Below, one piece after another: positions 31,560 to 42,769 of a stretch of 64,000 nt of DNA (position 1 is the first letter of the stretch; each line of letters starts with the position of its first letter). The DNA comes from Myrica gale (taxonomy: Eukaryota > Streptophyta > Magnoliopsida > Fagales > Myricaceae). Position numbers and translations under genes: made by a program. Location: assembly GCA_963930655.1 (NCBI GenBank), contig OZ005607.1, positions 14,648,874 to 14,712,873 on the forward strand, in the 5' to 3' direction. Under the pieces are notes generated by a model. It was not told the origin of the DNA and made no database searches. It saw nothing but the letters and a program-made list of their open reading frames with translations.

Positions 31560-33565
31560 AGGAGTGCTTGAAGACTATCCAAGTCAAGGAACATTGGTTC
31601 ATTAATAGCGGATGCTCTAAGCACATTATAGGGGATAAGAGTTGGTTCAAATCTCTTAACCCAAAAGAAAATGTATCAATTACATTTGGTGATTTTGATA
31701 AAAGGATTATTGATTTTGGAAATGTCGGTATGTCTCATAATCCTACTGTTGAACATATTATAATTATTGTTGTTTGAAGCATATCATGTTGAGTTTAACT
31801 CTAGTATGTGATAAAGGAAACCAAATCTTCTTTGAATAATAAATCATGTATTGTTGAAAACAAGAAAGCATTTTTTGTTGGACATAAATTTGAAAATGTG
31901 TACATTGTTCATTTAGAGAGCCTTTCTTCTAAAAATGTAAAATGTCTTTCATCTCTAAATGACAAGGATAGTTGATTGTGGCATAGAAGGCTTGCTCATG
32001 CAAGCATGAACTTGGTTTCAAAACTAGTGGTTTGGGTTTGGCTAGCCTTACTTTTGAGAAAAACAGAATTTGTGTAGCTTGTCAAAAAGGTAAATAAACC
32101 AAAACCGCTTTTAAGCCCAAAATTGATGGTGTCCACTTCTAGGCCAATTCAACATTTACAAATGTACTTATTTGGTCCAACCTGAATGCTGAATTGAAGT
32201 GGCAAATGCTACGACTTTGTTGTTGTTGATAATTCCTATAGATTCACATGGGTTCTATCCCTAGCTCATAAAGATGATGCTTTTCATGATTTTGAAAACT
32301 TTGGCAAGTGAATTCAAAATGAAAAATGTCTTGTCATATTGAACCGTTGCATGATTAAACCTCTCTTAAGGAAACTTCATATGAACTATGGCATGATAGA
32401 AAACCCAACATTGGTTACTTCCATGTTTTGGAATGCAAATATTTTATTCCTATCAACAAGAAGGGTAATTTGGGTAAGTTCGAGGAAAATGCAGATGAAA
32501 GGTATCCTTCTTTGCTATTCAACTTCTAGTGAAATCTATCATGTTTTCAATAAACATACCCTAGTTGTTGAAGAATCTATTCATGTAGTATTTAATGAAT
32601 ATAACGTTTCTATGAGAAGAGATGTCAATGAATTTGTAGATCTTGAAAAATATGTTGAGAAACCAGCTACACGATGGAAGAAAAGAAAGTTTCTCATCCA
32701 CAAGAGCAAGATGTACAAGATCCGGAAAAAGAAACGCCTCAAATCAAAAACAATCTACCAAAGGCTTGGAAGTTTGTCAGATATCATCATATTGATCAAG
32801 TCATTGGTAAAGTGGAGAAAGGTGTAAGTATCCACTCCTTTCATAATCAAGCTAGTAATTTTGCCTTACTTTCTCAAATTGAGCCAAAGCATATTTCTGA
32901 GGCAAAAGTTGATAAAAGTTGGATTCATGCCATGGATGATGAAGTAAAACAAATTTTAGAAAAGTATGGTATGACATCTGGTTCCTAGACTCCAAAATCA
33001 TCTAGTTATTGATACTCAATGAGATTTTCACAAAATGGATGTATCTGGGGAAGTGGTAAGGAACAAGACAAGATTAGTAGTCCAAGGTTGCAATCTAGTA
33101 GAGGAAATTGATTTTGATAAAACTTTTGCTCTCTTGGCTAGATTAGAATCTTTTCACATGTTGCTTGCCTTTGCATGTTTGAATGATTTTAAATTATTTC
33201 AATTGGTTGTGAAATGTGCATTTCTTAATGATTACCTTTTTGAGAAAATGTGTGTAGATCAAGTTGCTAGACTTGTAAATGAAACGCTACCACACCATGT
33301 GTTCAAGCTCTCAAAAGCATTATATGGCTTGAAGTAAGCATCTCAAGCATGGAAAAGGAAAATGATCAAAAAGGTAAAGACGTTGAACACAAAAGGTATC
33401 GAGATATGATTGGATATTTTCTTTACCTCACTATGAGTATACCTAATACAATGTTTTGTATATGCATGTGTGCTAATTTTCAATCTTGTCCTATGGAATC
33501 TCATTTACTCATGGTCAAAAGAATTTTCAGATATCCAATTGGAATGAGATTACTTTTGGATTAAA
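31560..33565 (+). pseudogene. SIRE-type copia pol, heavily decayed
   Basis: Protease frame 31568-31777 reads WFINSGCSKHIIGDKSWF, so the catalytic Asp of the expected D-S-G is Asn. Gag-pre-integrase and integrase traces (about 31900-32330) are full of stops, and a large part of the integrase core is missing before 32460. RT begins with SWIHAMDDEVKQ (about 32920) and continues through NKTRLVVQGCNLVEEIDFDKTFA to KLSKALYGLK and a stop at 33336. The catalytic YVDD block is deleted, and the RNase H trace ends near 33565. The same RT and RNase H deletion endpoints are shared with the copy at 8319, so both descend from an already defective master. Confidence 0.85.
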
Positions 33566-33718
33566 TTGGTGATTTGTTCTTGATTTGCCATGTTGATTGT
33601 GTTGTTGATTGCTTTGGACTTGTTCTAATATGCGTGTTAAGTTGCTCTATATTTGTTTTCTATTAAAATCATGCTTATTCTTTGAGAAATTATCGAATGC
33701 ATTCTTTTTACATGGCAT

Positions 33719-33960
33719 GTGTCAACACTTTGGTAAAACAAGTGCCAACACTTCTGGTTTTCATGGATGTTTTCACTAAGGAAGTATGTGTCGACACCAT
33801 ATATGAATGTGTCAACACATAAGCTTCATGCCCAATAGCCTCTTTAAAATGTATTCAGGAACATGTAAAATGTGTCAACACATTGAGACAATGTGTCGAC
33901 ACTTATAACGAGTACATTGTTTTTAAAATGAGGGGAATGCATATCATATATATACTCTTT
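33719..33960 (+). promoter_or_regulatory. Putative internal promoter: palindrome pairs plus TATA
   Basis: Pairs at 33788/33809 and 33872/33893 are 21 bp apart, mixing GTGTCGACAC and GTGTCAACAC. A weaker pair at 33719/33742 is 23 bp apart. A TATA-rich run (ATCATATATATAC, about 33943-33955) follows about 40 bp later, then a CT-rich leader and the env-like region. This repeats the LTR promoter layout inside the element. Transcription from here is inference. Confidence 0.55.
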
Positions 33961-35068
33961 AGGGCAAAAGGGGTCAGCACTTTACTTCTCCTCCATCTCA
34001 CAGACCGTCTTTTCTCTCCCAAACGGCAAGCATCACCCACTCTCTCACAAATTCCATTTACCCGCTGCCTTCTTCAAAAAATCCACCGCCAATAGCATTC
34101 AATTTCCTAACTCAGCCACTGCTGAGATGTATTCCAACCACCCCAAGTGTTCCGCTCGCCAATAACCAATATCTGTCAGTTCTAGGGCAGGGAAGAAAGA
34201 GAAAAGCACTAAGGAATCTGCTCATTCTACAAAGACCTGCATCTATAGGTCAGGGCTTTGGAAGAATCTCTTTGTGCAAGAATTGCGAAATATGAAGGTT
34301 ATTGCTGGTTGTTGGACTGATTTTAAATGGCTAAATGAGAATGATTTTGATTTTAAAGAGATGTTTGAGTTTCAAGGATGAAGTGTTCTTATGAAATTGA
34401 AGGTGGACTGTTATGTGGATTAGTCAAGTTGGTTTATGCCAATCTTCAATTATTATAAGTTTGAGGATGCCTCTAGCTATTTGAATGGAAACCAACTTGA
34501 TATGTCCCCTGCTTCTCTAAATTCATTGATATCTGCTCCAAATAGTTGAAAGTTCTTTAATACATACGGTGGGATGGGGTTATTAAACCCACTGTCAGTG
34601 AATTGATTGTTCATAGACGATTATTGCATCATAAGGCTTGTAAGATCATATTACCAAGAACTGGAAAATTCGAATACATCATATTCTTGAAGATGTCTAT
34701 GGGATGCTTTTCATGCATATATTTCAGGTCCTTGAGATTGATTTGACAAGGAAATTCAGAGAAAAATCCAAATACTCCACGAAAACCCTTTAATTAATGG
34801 ATTTTGTTCAAAATGATGATGGAGAATGGTTAAAGAAATGTGTGATGACACCTTAAAATGAAGATGAATGAGCTTCAGATCTTGAGGAAAAGGCTGAAAC
34901 TGAAAGGAATCCCAAGGGAAATACGACTTCTTTGGGTAAGCAAACACCTATTTCCTTTCCCTCACTGCACACTGGATCATCTTCCGTATTTTTTTGCTGC
35001 TAGTTCTCGTGAGCCTCACCTAAGTCAATTTGAGGATTCGAGAAGGAACCAAAAAGATTGGGTAAGAA
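33961..35068 (+). pseudogene. Env-like third ORF, first part
   Basis: Homologous to 13022-14100 in the younger element (shared AGGGCAAAAGGGGTCAGCAC leader and ACCAAGAACTGGAAAATTC block). Stops in all frames. It is interrupted at 35068 by the gag-only element, whose TSD AAGAA lies at 35064-35068 and 38568-38572. Confidence 0.65.
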
Positions 35069-36076
35069 TGATGTGAACCCCGTTATCCCGTAACGAGACC
35101 CGACAACTATAGGGAACCCAAGATCGTTTCTAGCATGGATTCGAGTGGAACCTCGACCCGTTGCTTAGGAAAGCAAGAACCTCGGTATGGTGAAGACGCC
35201 ACAAACGGGATGGAAATCCGTTTGATAAGTCGAGTTGAACGCCACGGGAAAATCCCGATAAGTTCGAGAAGTTCTTCAAAGAACCAAAGAGAAATACTCT
35301 CACAATTTCATTGATCAATCTCTATCTCAATTACAATGCAAGAGCTCCTATTTAAAGGGCTGGAAATAACTAGGAAATAAAACTAACATAGAAACCTAAT
35401 AAAATTTGAAATTAACTAAATAAAGAAATAATTAACTAAGGAAATAATATTCCTTATTTCCTAGACTAAAGTTGGCGTGAACAACATAACAAAAGAAATA
35501 AGACAAGCAGCCATTAGGTGGCTGATCCTACACGCCTAACTTTCAAAAGGAAAGGACAAAACATTACTAATATAATAAACTACCTTATTTGACTAACACT
35601 AACATGGACGGTAGAGACACTTGCCAAAATAGAAAGACTCTAACAAAGGAAAAGTGAGCTGCAGCCTATAGCTAATAAAAGGGAAAGAAACTTGCAGCAC
35701 ATGCCAAAATAAAATAAAAGGAAAAGCTGAAACTTACCTAACTATCTAAGAGATCACACGGCAAACTAAAAAATGGAAAGAAAAATCAGATGCCTAAATC
35801 AACAAAATAAATAATCAAAAGACCATGAAAGGAAATGATGTTTCCTTTAGAATTGCCATGCAATCCGATTCTTCTAGAATCGAACCAAAAATATATCTTG
35901 ACCGGATCTTTCTAGAAAGTGGGTCATCTTTGATGGGCTTCCACGAATGGGCTTGGGCCCATATCTCATGAATAATTTCATCGAGTACGTCCTTGAACTT
36001 CTTGTCTCGTTCTCTCGTAACTGGCTCTATGGGAACTTGAACTAGCACATTTGACGTCTTGCTCGTATTCTCATCA
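35069..36076 (-). repeat. 3' LTR of the gag-only element
   Basis: 1008 bp. In the minus sense its first 260 bp are coding, forming the end of the gag-like ORF (stop at 35815). The last 200 bp (TCGAACTTATCGGG, AAGCAACGGGTCGAGG, GGGTCTCGTTACGGG) are conserved in the LTRs at 22612, 37560, 42550, 51130 and 62927. Confidence 0.9.
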
Positions 36077-37224
36077 TTCGCCTCCTCTTGAAAGTGATTT
36101 GTCCTCAAATCATCGCAGACATAAAAAAGAATGCCATATGGTGTTTCCTCATGAACGACAAACTCATATTCCGAAACATATAGATCCTCGTATACTAGCG
36201 TAGGTGTCCATACTTTGCTTGCCGCCAATGGTAATGCGTCAGGAGCTAACTGATCTTCCACGAAAATTTCCTCCAATGGTAGCAGGTCGTCAGCGGAGGA
36301 TTTTTCTTGTTGTACGTGGCTGACCTTCGAGGGCTCGTCAGCGTTGGAATCGTCATTTTCGGAGACGATGCAAAAATTATCTTGAGGTACGTCGCTGACA
36401 TTCGTGGGCTTCAGCTCGGATTTGTTACGAGCAAACATGAAGTCTATCTCCTTCTCCCACTCCAAGAAATCCTCAAGGAATCCTCGTCTACGGAATTTGG
36501 GGACGTTTTGTGGCTGCTGCTCAAATGAATCCCGACATTGGTGAAGTTGCTTGATCTTGGATTTGGACTTTTTTGACTCATACATCTCCTTTTGGTAGTC
36601 CGCTACAATCCGGCTTCCCGGTCTAAGGCCTTGTCGCTTTTTGTACAACTCTCGGTAGTAGTAGCTTGGAACGAACCTTTTTCTCATGACCGCCTTCATA
36701 GCCTCCCACGTCTCTGTCGGTCGTTCTCCATTCCGCCTCCTATTTATAACAAATTGATCCCACCAAGTTATAGCATACCCAGAAAACTTAGTGACTGCTA
36801 ATTTTACCTTCTTGGTTTCGGAGTAATTGTGGCAATCAAACACGAACTCCATCTTCTTCTCCCACTCAAGATAGGCTTCCGGATCAGATCTCCCTTGAAA
36901 AGACGGAATCTTCATCTTAATTCCACTGAAGTTGTTATCTTCTCGAATCCTAGCTTCTCTTCGTCCTCCATATCTCCTATAGCCAATATGAGAATCACGA
37001 TCTCCTTCCTCTTCAATATCAGATCTGTAAGGCTCTTCTTCGTACTCACTTTCCTCCCTCCGTTGAGCTCTTTCCCGTCTACGGAAATTCAAACCAGGTT
37101 GGGGTTGAGAATGCTCCAGCCGATCTAGCCGTTCTTGTACTTGGTTCAACACACGCCTCATATCACCTATAATGGCCTCCATATACAGCTTCGAGTCAGA
37201 TGGTGGTGTATCGTCGTTGGCCAC
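35815..37224 (-). CDS. Gypsy-type gag-like protein of the gag-only element
   Basis: 469 codons. N-terminal coiled-coil-like segment (residues 10-45), Arg/Glu-rich stretch (50-100), then a Ty3/gypsy retrotrans_gag domain (about 105-215: KMKIPSFQGRSDPEAYLEWE, FSGYAITWWDQFVINRRRN, MRKRFVPSYYYRELYKKRQG). After residue 220 it jumps to an unrelated acidic segment with a partial echo of the gag phrase (FLEDFLEWEKEIDFMFA). The last 85 residues lie in the LTR (VPIEPVTRERDKKFKDVLDE), a peptide usually found at the end of gypsy polyproteins. The gag and pol-end sequences are therefore fused across a pol deletion. The relative at 22497 starts upstream with MSRDSGKSVA, and here that ATG is AAG, so translation would have to use 37224 or another ATG. 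Confidence 0.8.
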   Translation of the reverse strand: MANDDTPPSDSKLYMEAIIGDMRRVLNQVQERLDRLEHSQPQPGLNFRRRERAQRREESEYEEEPYRSDIEEEGDRDSHIGYRRYGGRREARIREDNNFSGIKMKIPSFQGRSDPEAYLEWEKKMEFVFDCHNYSETKKVKLAVTKFSGYAITWWDQFVINRRRNGERPTETWEAMKAVMRKRFVPSYYYRELYKKRQGLRPGSRIVADYQKEMYESKKSKSKIKQLHQCRDSFEQQPQNVPKFRRRGFLEDFLEWEKEIDFMFARNKSELKPTNVSDVPQDNFCIVSENDDSNADEPSKVSHVQQEKSSADDLLPLEEIFVEDQLAPDALPLAASKVWTPTLVYEDLYVSEYEFVVHEETPYGILFYVCDDLRTNHFQEEANDENTSKTSNVLVQVPIEPVTRERDKKFKDVLDEIIHEIWAQAHSWKPIKDDPLSRKIRSRYIFGSILEESDCMAILKETSFPFMVF

Positions 37225-37545
37225 GCTCTTACCACTATTTTGAGACTTGGTTGCTGCAAAACAATGTTAGAAATAAAACAAGAAAAGGACCTCACAAATC
37301 TCTCCCTTACTTGTTTACGCTCAAGAATAGAGATCACTCATCACTCGTGTTTCACTCAAAATAATAGGGCTTTGGGGTGGGGTGAATTTCAAAATAACAG
37401 GAATCTCAATAAATGAGATTTTCGATTTTTTTTTCGGAAATTCGATTCAGAAAAGATAGATGGTGTGAACCGAATTGGAGAAGAGAAAAAAAAAACAAAG
37501 AAACGAAAATAAAAAGGGATAAGCAAACCCGAACTAGAACCAAAA

Positions 37546-37557
37546 GCTCTGATACCA
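37546..37557 (-). other. Primer-binding site of the gag-only element
   Basis: TGGTATCAGAGC on the minus strand, two bases after the end of the 5' LTR (inner edge 37560). Confidence 0.88.
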
Positions 37558-37559
37558 AA

Positions 37560-38567
37560 TGATGTGAACCCCGTTATCCCGTAACGAGACCCGACAACTA
37601 TAGGGAACCCAAGATCGTTTCTAGCATGGATTCGAGTGGAACCTCGACCCGTTGCTTAGGAAAGCAAGAACCTCGGTATGGTGAAGACGCCACAAACGGG
37701 ATGGAAATCCGTTTGATAAGTCGAGTTGAACGCCACGGGAAAATCCCGATAAGTTCGAGAAGTTCTTCAAAGAACCAAAGAGAAATACTCTCACAATTTC
37801 ATTGATCAATCTCTATCTCAATTACAATGCAAGAGCTCCTATTTAAAGGGCTGGAAATAACTAGGAAATAAAACTAACATAGAAACCTAATAAAATTTGA
37901 AATTAACTAAATAAAGAAATAATTAACTAAGGAAATAATATTCCTTATTTCCTAGACTAAAGTTGGCGTGAACAACATAACAAAAGAAATAAGACAAGCA
38001 GCCATTAGGTGGCTGATCCTACACGCCTAACTTTCAAAAGGAAAGGACAAAACATTACTAATATAATAAACTACCTTATTTGACTAACACTAACATGGAC
38101 GGTAGAGACACTTGCCAAAATAGAAAGACTCTAACAAAGGAAAAGTGAGCTGCCGCCTATAGCTAATAAAAGGGAAAGAAACTTGCAGCACATGCCAAAA
38201 TAAAATAAAAGGAAAAGCTGAAACTTACCTAACTATCTAAGAGATCACACGGCAAACTAAAAAATGGAAAGAAAAATCAGATGCCTAAATCAACAAAATA
38301 AATAATCAAAAGACCATGAAAGGAAATGATGTTTCCCTTAGAATTGCCATGCAATCCGATTCTTCTGGAATCGAACCAAAAATATATCTTGACCGGATCC
38401 TTCTAGAAAGTGGGTCATCTTTGATGGGCTTCCACGAATGGTCTTGGGCCCATATCTCATGAATAATTTCATCGAGTACGTCCTTGAACTTCTTGTCTCG
38501 TTCTCTCGTAACTGGCTCTATGGGAACTTGAACTAGCACATTTGACACCTTGCTCGTATTCTCATCA
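37560..38567 (-). repeat. 5' LTR of the gag-only element
   Basis: 1008 bp, near identical to 35069-36076. Differences visible include A/C near 38154 and several within 38336-38550. Confidence 0.9.
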
Positions 38568-39636
38568 AAGAATATGAAGGACATGGCCACTAGTTTGAAG
38601 ATGAGATTTGAAGATATTACAAAGCTGAGTGGTGTTTATACAAAGTGTTGTGGGACTCTTGATAAGGAAATGAGGGGTCTCAAGCATCAAGTCAACAACA
38701 ACATCCATGTGACAAGAAATGTGATTCAACTTACTGATGATGAGTTCACCACTATTTATGCTGATCTTCATTCTTTTATGAATTCATCAACTGAGGATGT
38801 TGTAAAGGCTACAGAGGCGCATATGGAACCTGATAGAACTTTTCGGCATTATGTAATGAAATGGACATATTGGTTCTCCACGACTTGGATGAAATGGCTG
38901 AAGAAGTTTGAGATTGAGTATCCGCCTCCTATCAAAAAAAAATTCAAACCTTTTACCTCCACTACATAGACTCCTAGCTAAATAGCAATCTGCTCTTGTC
39001 CTTCCCTTATCCTATTTTGATGATGCCAAAGGGGGAGAAATTAGAAGAATTATGAGGAGAAGCGGGGAGAAGTTTATAAGTATTATGTTGACTTCCCATC
39101 TCTTAGTGAGGACATTCATTTTGTATTAATCTGATTTTGTCCTCTTTATGTTATGTAGTTGTTAAAGTTGGCTGAACATTTACTTGCATAATCTATGAAT
39201 ATCTCTAGTACTTTTATGTCTCCTTTGGATTATATAATTGCTCATTTCTATTGGTTATCTAATTGTGATTATAAAGCAATTTGAGAAGTGTCTATCTCCC
39301 TGCACTCAATGCTTAATTTTGGAGACTTGTGAGACTTGCTTCAAAGGTAGTATTCCTAACTTTCAATTCTCAAATATTTGAAGTCTTGTGTTCTGTTGGT
39401 CTATTGGAAGTTTGAGATGTTTGGAGGAAGCCTATAGAAGTGTTTCTTACTTGTTTTTTAAATTTTGGGAAACCTCTATTTACAAAGGAAACTCTTGCAA
39501 AATATTTATAAAATCATAAAGTCCTTTTTGCTAAAAATGTCATGAAAAACTCCTGCTTGTTCTCAGGGGGAGCTTTTCTATTTGTTAGCAAATTGTCGTT
39601 TTTAAAATGTCTTGTCATCATCAAAAAGGGGGAGAT
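38568..39636 (+). pseudogene. Env-like third ORF, second part, and 3' internal region
   Basis: An open stretch 38550-38969 continues the env-like protein (TSLKMRFEDITKLSG, FRHYVMKWTYWFSTTWMKWL, KKFEIEYPPP), alpha-helical in character and matching 14150-14420 of the younger copy. From 39000 the sequence is non-coding with GATGCCAAAGGGGGAGAA repeats, and ends at the polypurine tract ATCAAAAAGGGGGAGATT (39619-39636). Confidence 0.65.
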
Positions 39637-41283
39637 TGTTAGCCCAAGGTTGTTTTGCAAACAATCCATAATTGATTTTGATGATAACAAAAATTCTAAG
39701 TACTTTGAAGACTTTTAGATTTTACATTGTCAATCCACAATTTCCAAGTTGTATTTCGAAAGGATTGAGGTTAATTCCTTAAAATATTTTTAACGTGCAC
39801 TTGAACACCATTACACTAGTTGATAAGATCAATTTGTCATAATCTAGGTGTTAAAAGAAGTTTGGAATGAATTTGACACTTTAAAGTTATTAAAAAACTC
39901 TCCAGCACTTATAAGTGTCGACACGTTGTGCTATGGTGTCGACACACTGAACTAACACCCGAGACTCTACACTTCAAACCATTCAAGTTGATTTTTGACT
40001 AAGTATTGATGGTGTCGACACATTGCACTTACACCCGAAAGTTTACATTTTCTAGAATTCAAAGTGATTTTTTGACTAAGTGTTGGAAGTGTCGACACAT
40101 TGGAGCATAGTGTCGACACATTGAACTAACACCCGAGAGTTTGCATTTCAGGACCAAGTTCTATGTGTCAGCACATACAATAAAAGTGTCGACACATAGT
40201 GCGAAATTTCAGATTTCTTGGAGTGACGCCAAATGATTCAAAACTTCTCCAAATTGCCTCAAATGACCTCCAACGGCACTCTAATATTACAAGAAGACCC
40301 TTTATGACCGTTGAAGACCTAGAAGCTATAAAAAGAAGAAGATGGAGAGAAAGAAGAGAGAGCTCGACCATCAACGAAATATCTAGAGAGAGAAACTCCA
40401 AAATCCAAAAATTTCACTTGCTGAATCATTCAAGAACAAAGATCCATTGTTCAATCTTCCTCCATTGCTCATCATTGACGACCTAGCCTCCAAAGAGAGA
40501 GAGATTTCTTGACGAAGGGACAACCCACTTGCAATCACTCCTTGCCCTAGATTCTAGAGAGAGAAAGTGCATTGAAAAAGAGGGAAAATCACATCTACCA
40601 AAAAGGCTTGTGCTCATATCTTCCAAACTCTAGATTTCCCTTTAGAATCTAATCTTCTTGCACTCTATTGAGCTTTCCATTTGATAATTTGGCTTACAGA
40701 GTCATTCCACATATTGTGAGATTTCCACTTGCTTTTTTGGCTTAGAGAGTCATTCTACCTTTTGTGTTTCATTTGCTCATTCGGTTTAGAGAGCCTTCCT
40801 TGTAGCCATCATTTGTAAAACCTTTGAGTGTTGGGAAAACACTTGGTCCTACTTGTGAGAGTAGAAGAAATCCTCTAGGTTGTGAGGATTTGTGAGAGTT
40901 GAAGCGTGAGCTCGCAAAACGCTTTGTAAAGGTTCCTTAGCACCCGGGAAGCTAAGGTGTATTTGCTATTTGACAATAGTGAAGGAAGCCCAAGGAAGTC
41001 AATTGCCTTGGGGGTGGACGTAGACAAGTGTTGGCCGAACCACCTAAAAATACGGTGTTATCTTTCTAACTCTATCTCTCTCATTGTTTGTCTCATAACC
41101 ATAATTGTCGTGCTTTAAGCTTATCATTTATTGCTTATAGTTGCTTAGCCTTAAACACATTCAGACTTTAAGTTTTATTTGTTAAAACGGAGTATCTTTT
41201 AGATCTGTATTTTTGTCAAAAAGGGGTAAAGTTTTTATAAAACCCAATTCACCTCCCCTCTTGGGTTGTCATTTAGAATCACA
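39637..41283 (+). repeat. 3' LTR of the older SIRE-type element
   Basis: 1647 bp, TGTTAGCCCAAGG to GAATCACA, followed by TSD AGATT. Palindrome pairs at about 39916/39937 and 40089/40110 remain, plus single members. The middle pair of the 5' LTR (28676/28697) is reduced to one unit here (about 40014). TATA box 40327-40333. Positions 40064-40098 match 3670-3703 of the solo LTR (reverse complement) apart from one T. Confidence 0.9.
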
Positions 41284-42090
41284 AGATTGATTAGTGTTTA
41301 GGGTGGGACAATTTCCATTATTATTAGAGATATTTTATACTCATTTTTAATTAATTGTTTTATTGAAAAAAGAATTAATAATGCATATATATTTTATCTC
41401 TTTATCGAAATTAATATAATTAATTTGAAAGACAAGTAATTTTTGTCACTTAATCCTATTCACTTAATGAAGATGAAAGCTTGTAGAGTTCTTGAGTTAG
41501 AGGCAGCTAAACCTACAATAGAAGAGTTGAAGGCAAGGCAAAACGAGTATAATAACCTAAAAACCCAACAAGCAGAAATGCAAGAGGCGCAGAGGCAAAT
41601 TCAAGAGCAACTTCAACTACTTAAGACACAATTTGCGCAACGAGATTCGTAGGTAGGACTTCATTGGCAAGTTACAAGGTTTTCATTTACGGTTTTGATA
41701 TTGTTTATAGTTTTTGGTATTATTTATAGTTTTGGATTAAGTTTTTGAATGTTGGAACATTTTATAGGATTTTAACTTATGTGAACTAGAGATACACTTA
41801 GTTCACATAAGTTTGGATTAACTTATGTGAACATTCTATAGCAAGTTTCGCTATGAGGTACAAATATAATTGACACTGTAGATAGGCATAATTAAAAAGT
41901 GTTCCCTAAACGTATGCATTGTGTCCAGAATTTCTTTAGATGCGTGCTTAGTAGATATTTCTTGTGATGATTCTTCCATTCTACTTGTAAAAAAAGACAG
42001 ATAATTCTTCCATTCTCATCACGTTTTGAAATTCAAACCCATTTTGTAAATGTATTTTTTTTGCAACCAGGCGACTCTGTGCACATATTT
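41284..42090 (+). other. Flank with a short coiled-coil ORF, possible transposase tail
   Basis: The frame 41443-41652 ends in a Gln/Glu-rich coiled coil (EELKARQNEYNNLKTQQAEM...). It resembles the C-terminal tails of plant En/Spm-associated proteins, but the match is weak. The preceding sequence is AT-rich and intron-like. Downstream, AACTTATGTGAAC (41774-41786), its reverse complement (41801-41813) and a second direct copy (41820-41832) form a perfect 13-bp-stem hairpin. Nothing else is recognised up to 42090. Confidence 0.35.
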
Positions 42091-42769
42091 GGGTTATCAC
42101 ATGTGAAATGTTGTTCTTTTGCTGATTTTAACTCTTTCATGCCAAAACCGGTGGCATGGGATCAAGCAACTTCACGGAGGCCCATTGACAAAGACCCACG
42201 TGAATCACAAGGAGTTGTCAATTTGATTCACGTTCTAGAAGCATCCGGTTAACCTCAATGAGACGCCACTTTTTAAGGAGACCAAGATCGTCACTTTCTT
42301 TCCATATAGGTCGGATTGCTTAGTATGCTTTAGGCGTCCAAATTGTTTCCTTTCTTAGCTTTAGGCGCCTCTATTTTGTTTCCTTATTAGTTCGGATTCT
42401 AGGGTTGTTTTTAGGCGCCACTATATTGCCTCATTTGCTAGGGTTAGCCGCCACTTTTTTTCCTTAATTATGTGTGTTTCTTTTAGGGTTTATTTCGTGT
42501 CTTGGTCGGCATTCAGTCAGTATACACGAAAGTTGTGAGGATTTTAATTCTCTTTGGTTCTTTGAAGAACTTCTCGAACTTATCGGGATTTCCCATGCCG
42601 TTCACTTTGACTTATCAAACGGATTTCCATCACCGTTTGTGGCGTCCTCAACATATCGAGGTTCTTTCTTTTTTAAGCAACGGGTCGAGGTTCCATTCGA
42701 ATCCGTCCTAGAAACGATATTGGCCCTATATTTGTTGGGTCTCGTTACGGGAAAACGAGGTTCACATCA
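42091..42769 (+). mobile_element. LTR fragment related to the gag-only family
   Basis: The right part matches the conserved LTR block (TTCTCTTTGGTTCTTTGAAG to TCTCGTTACGGG...GTTCACATCA at 42769). The left part is coding-like (VAWDQATSRRPIDKDP, then LIHVLEASG and stop), comparable to the LTR-encoded peptide at 50584. The left boundary and TSD could not be fixed. Confidence 0.65.

Larger units (their letters stand above)
35069..38567 (-). mobile_element. Gag-only LTR retrotransposon (TR-GAG-like), minus strand
   Basis: 3499 bp with TSD AAGAA. Two LTRs of 1008 bp each (5' LTR 37560-38567, 3' LTR 35069-36076 in minus sense), TGATGAGAATAC to GGTTCACATCA, differ at only about seven positions that I saw. 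The primer-binding site TGGTATCAGAGC is on the minus strand at 37557-37546. The purine tract (AAGAGGAGGCGA) lies at about 36077-36090. The 1.5-kb interior encodes one gypsy-type gag-like ORF and no protease, RT, RNase H or integrase. This matches the published idea of terminal-repeat elements with only GAG. Movement would need enzymes in trans. Confidence 0.9.
28302..41283 (+). mobile_element. Older SIRE/Maximus-type Ty1/copia element with nested insertion
   Basis: TSD AGATT (28297-28301 and 41284-41288) frames a complete element: 5' LTR 28302-29893, a mutated primer-binding site TGGTATCAAATC (29896-29907), broken gag (29931-31548), broken pol (31560-33565), an internal palindrome plus TATA region (33719-33960), an env-like region (33961-35068 and 38568-39000), a polypurine tract (about 39621-39636) and 3' LTR 39637-41283. 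The env-like region is split by a gag-only element (35069-38567). LTR differences are much more numerous than in the copy at 8319, including a block missing from the 5' LTR near 29710, so this copy is older. It preserves features the younger copy has lost, such as the first gag zinc knuckle. Confidence 0.92.
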
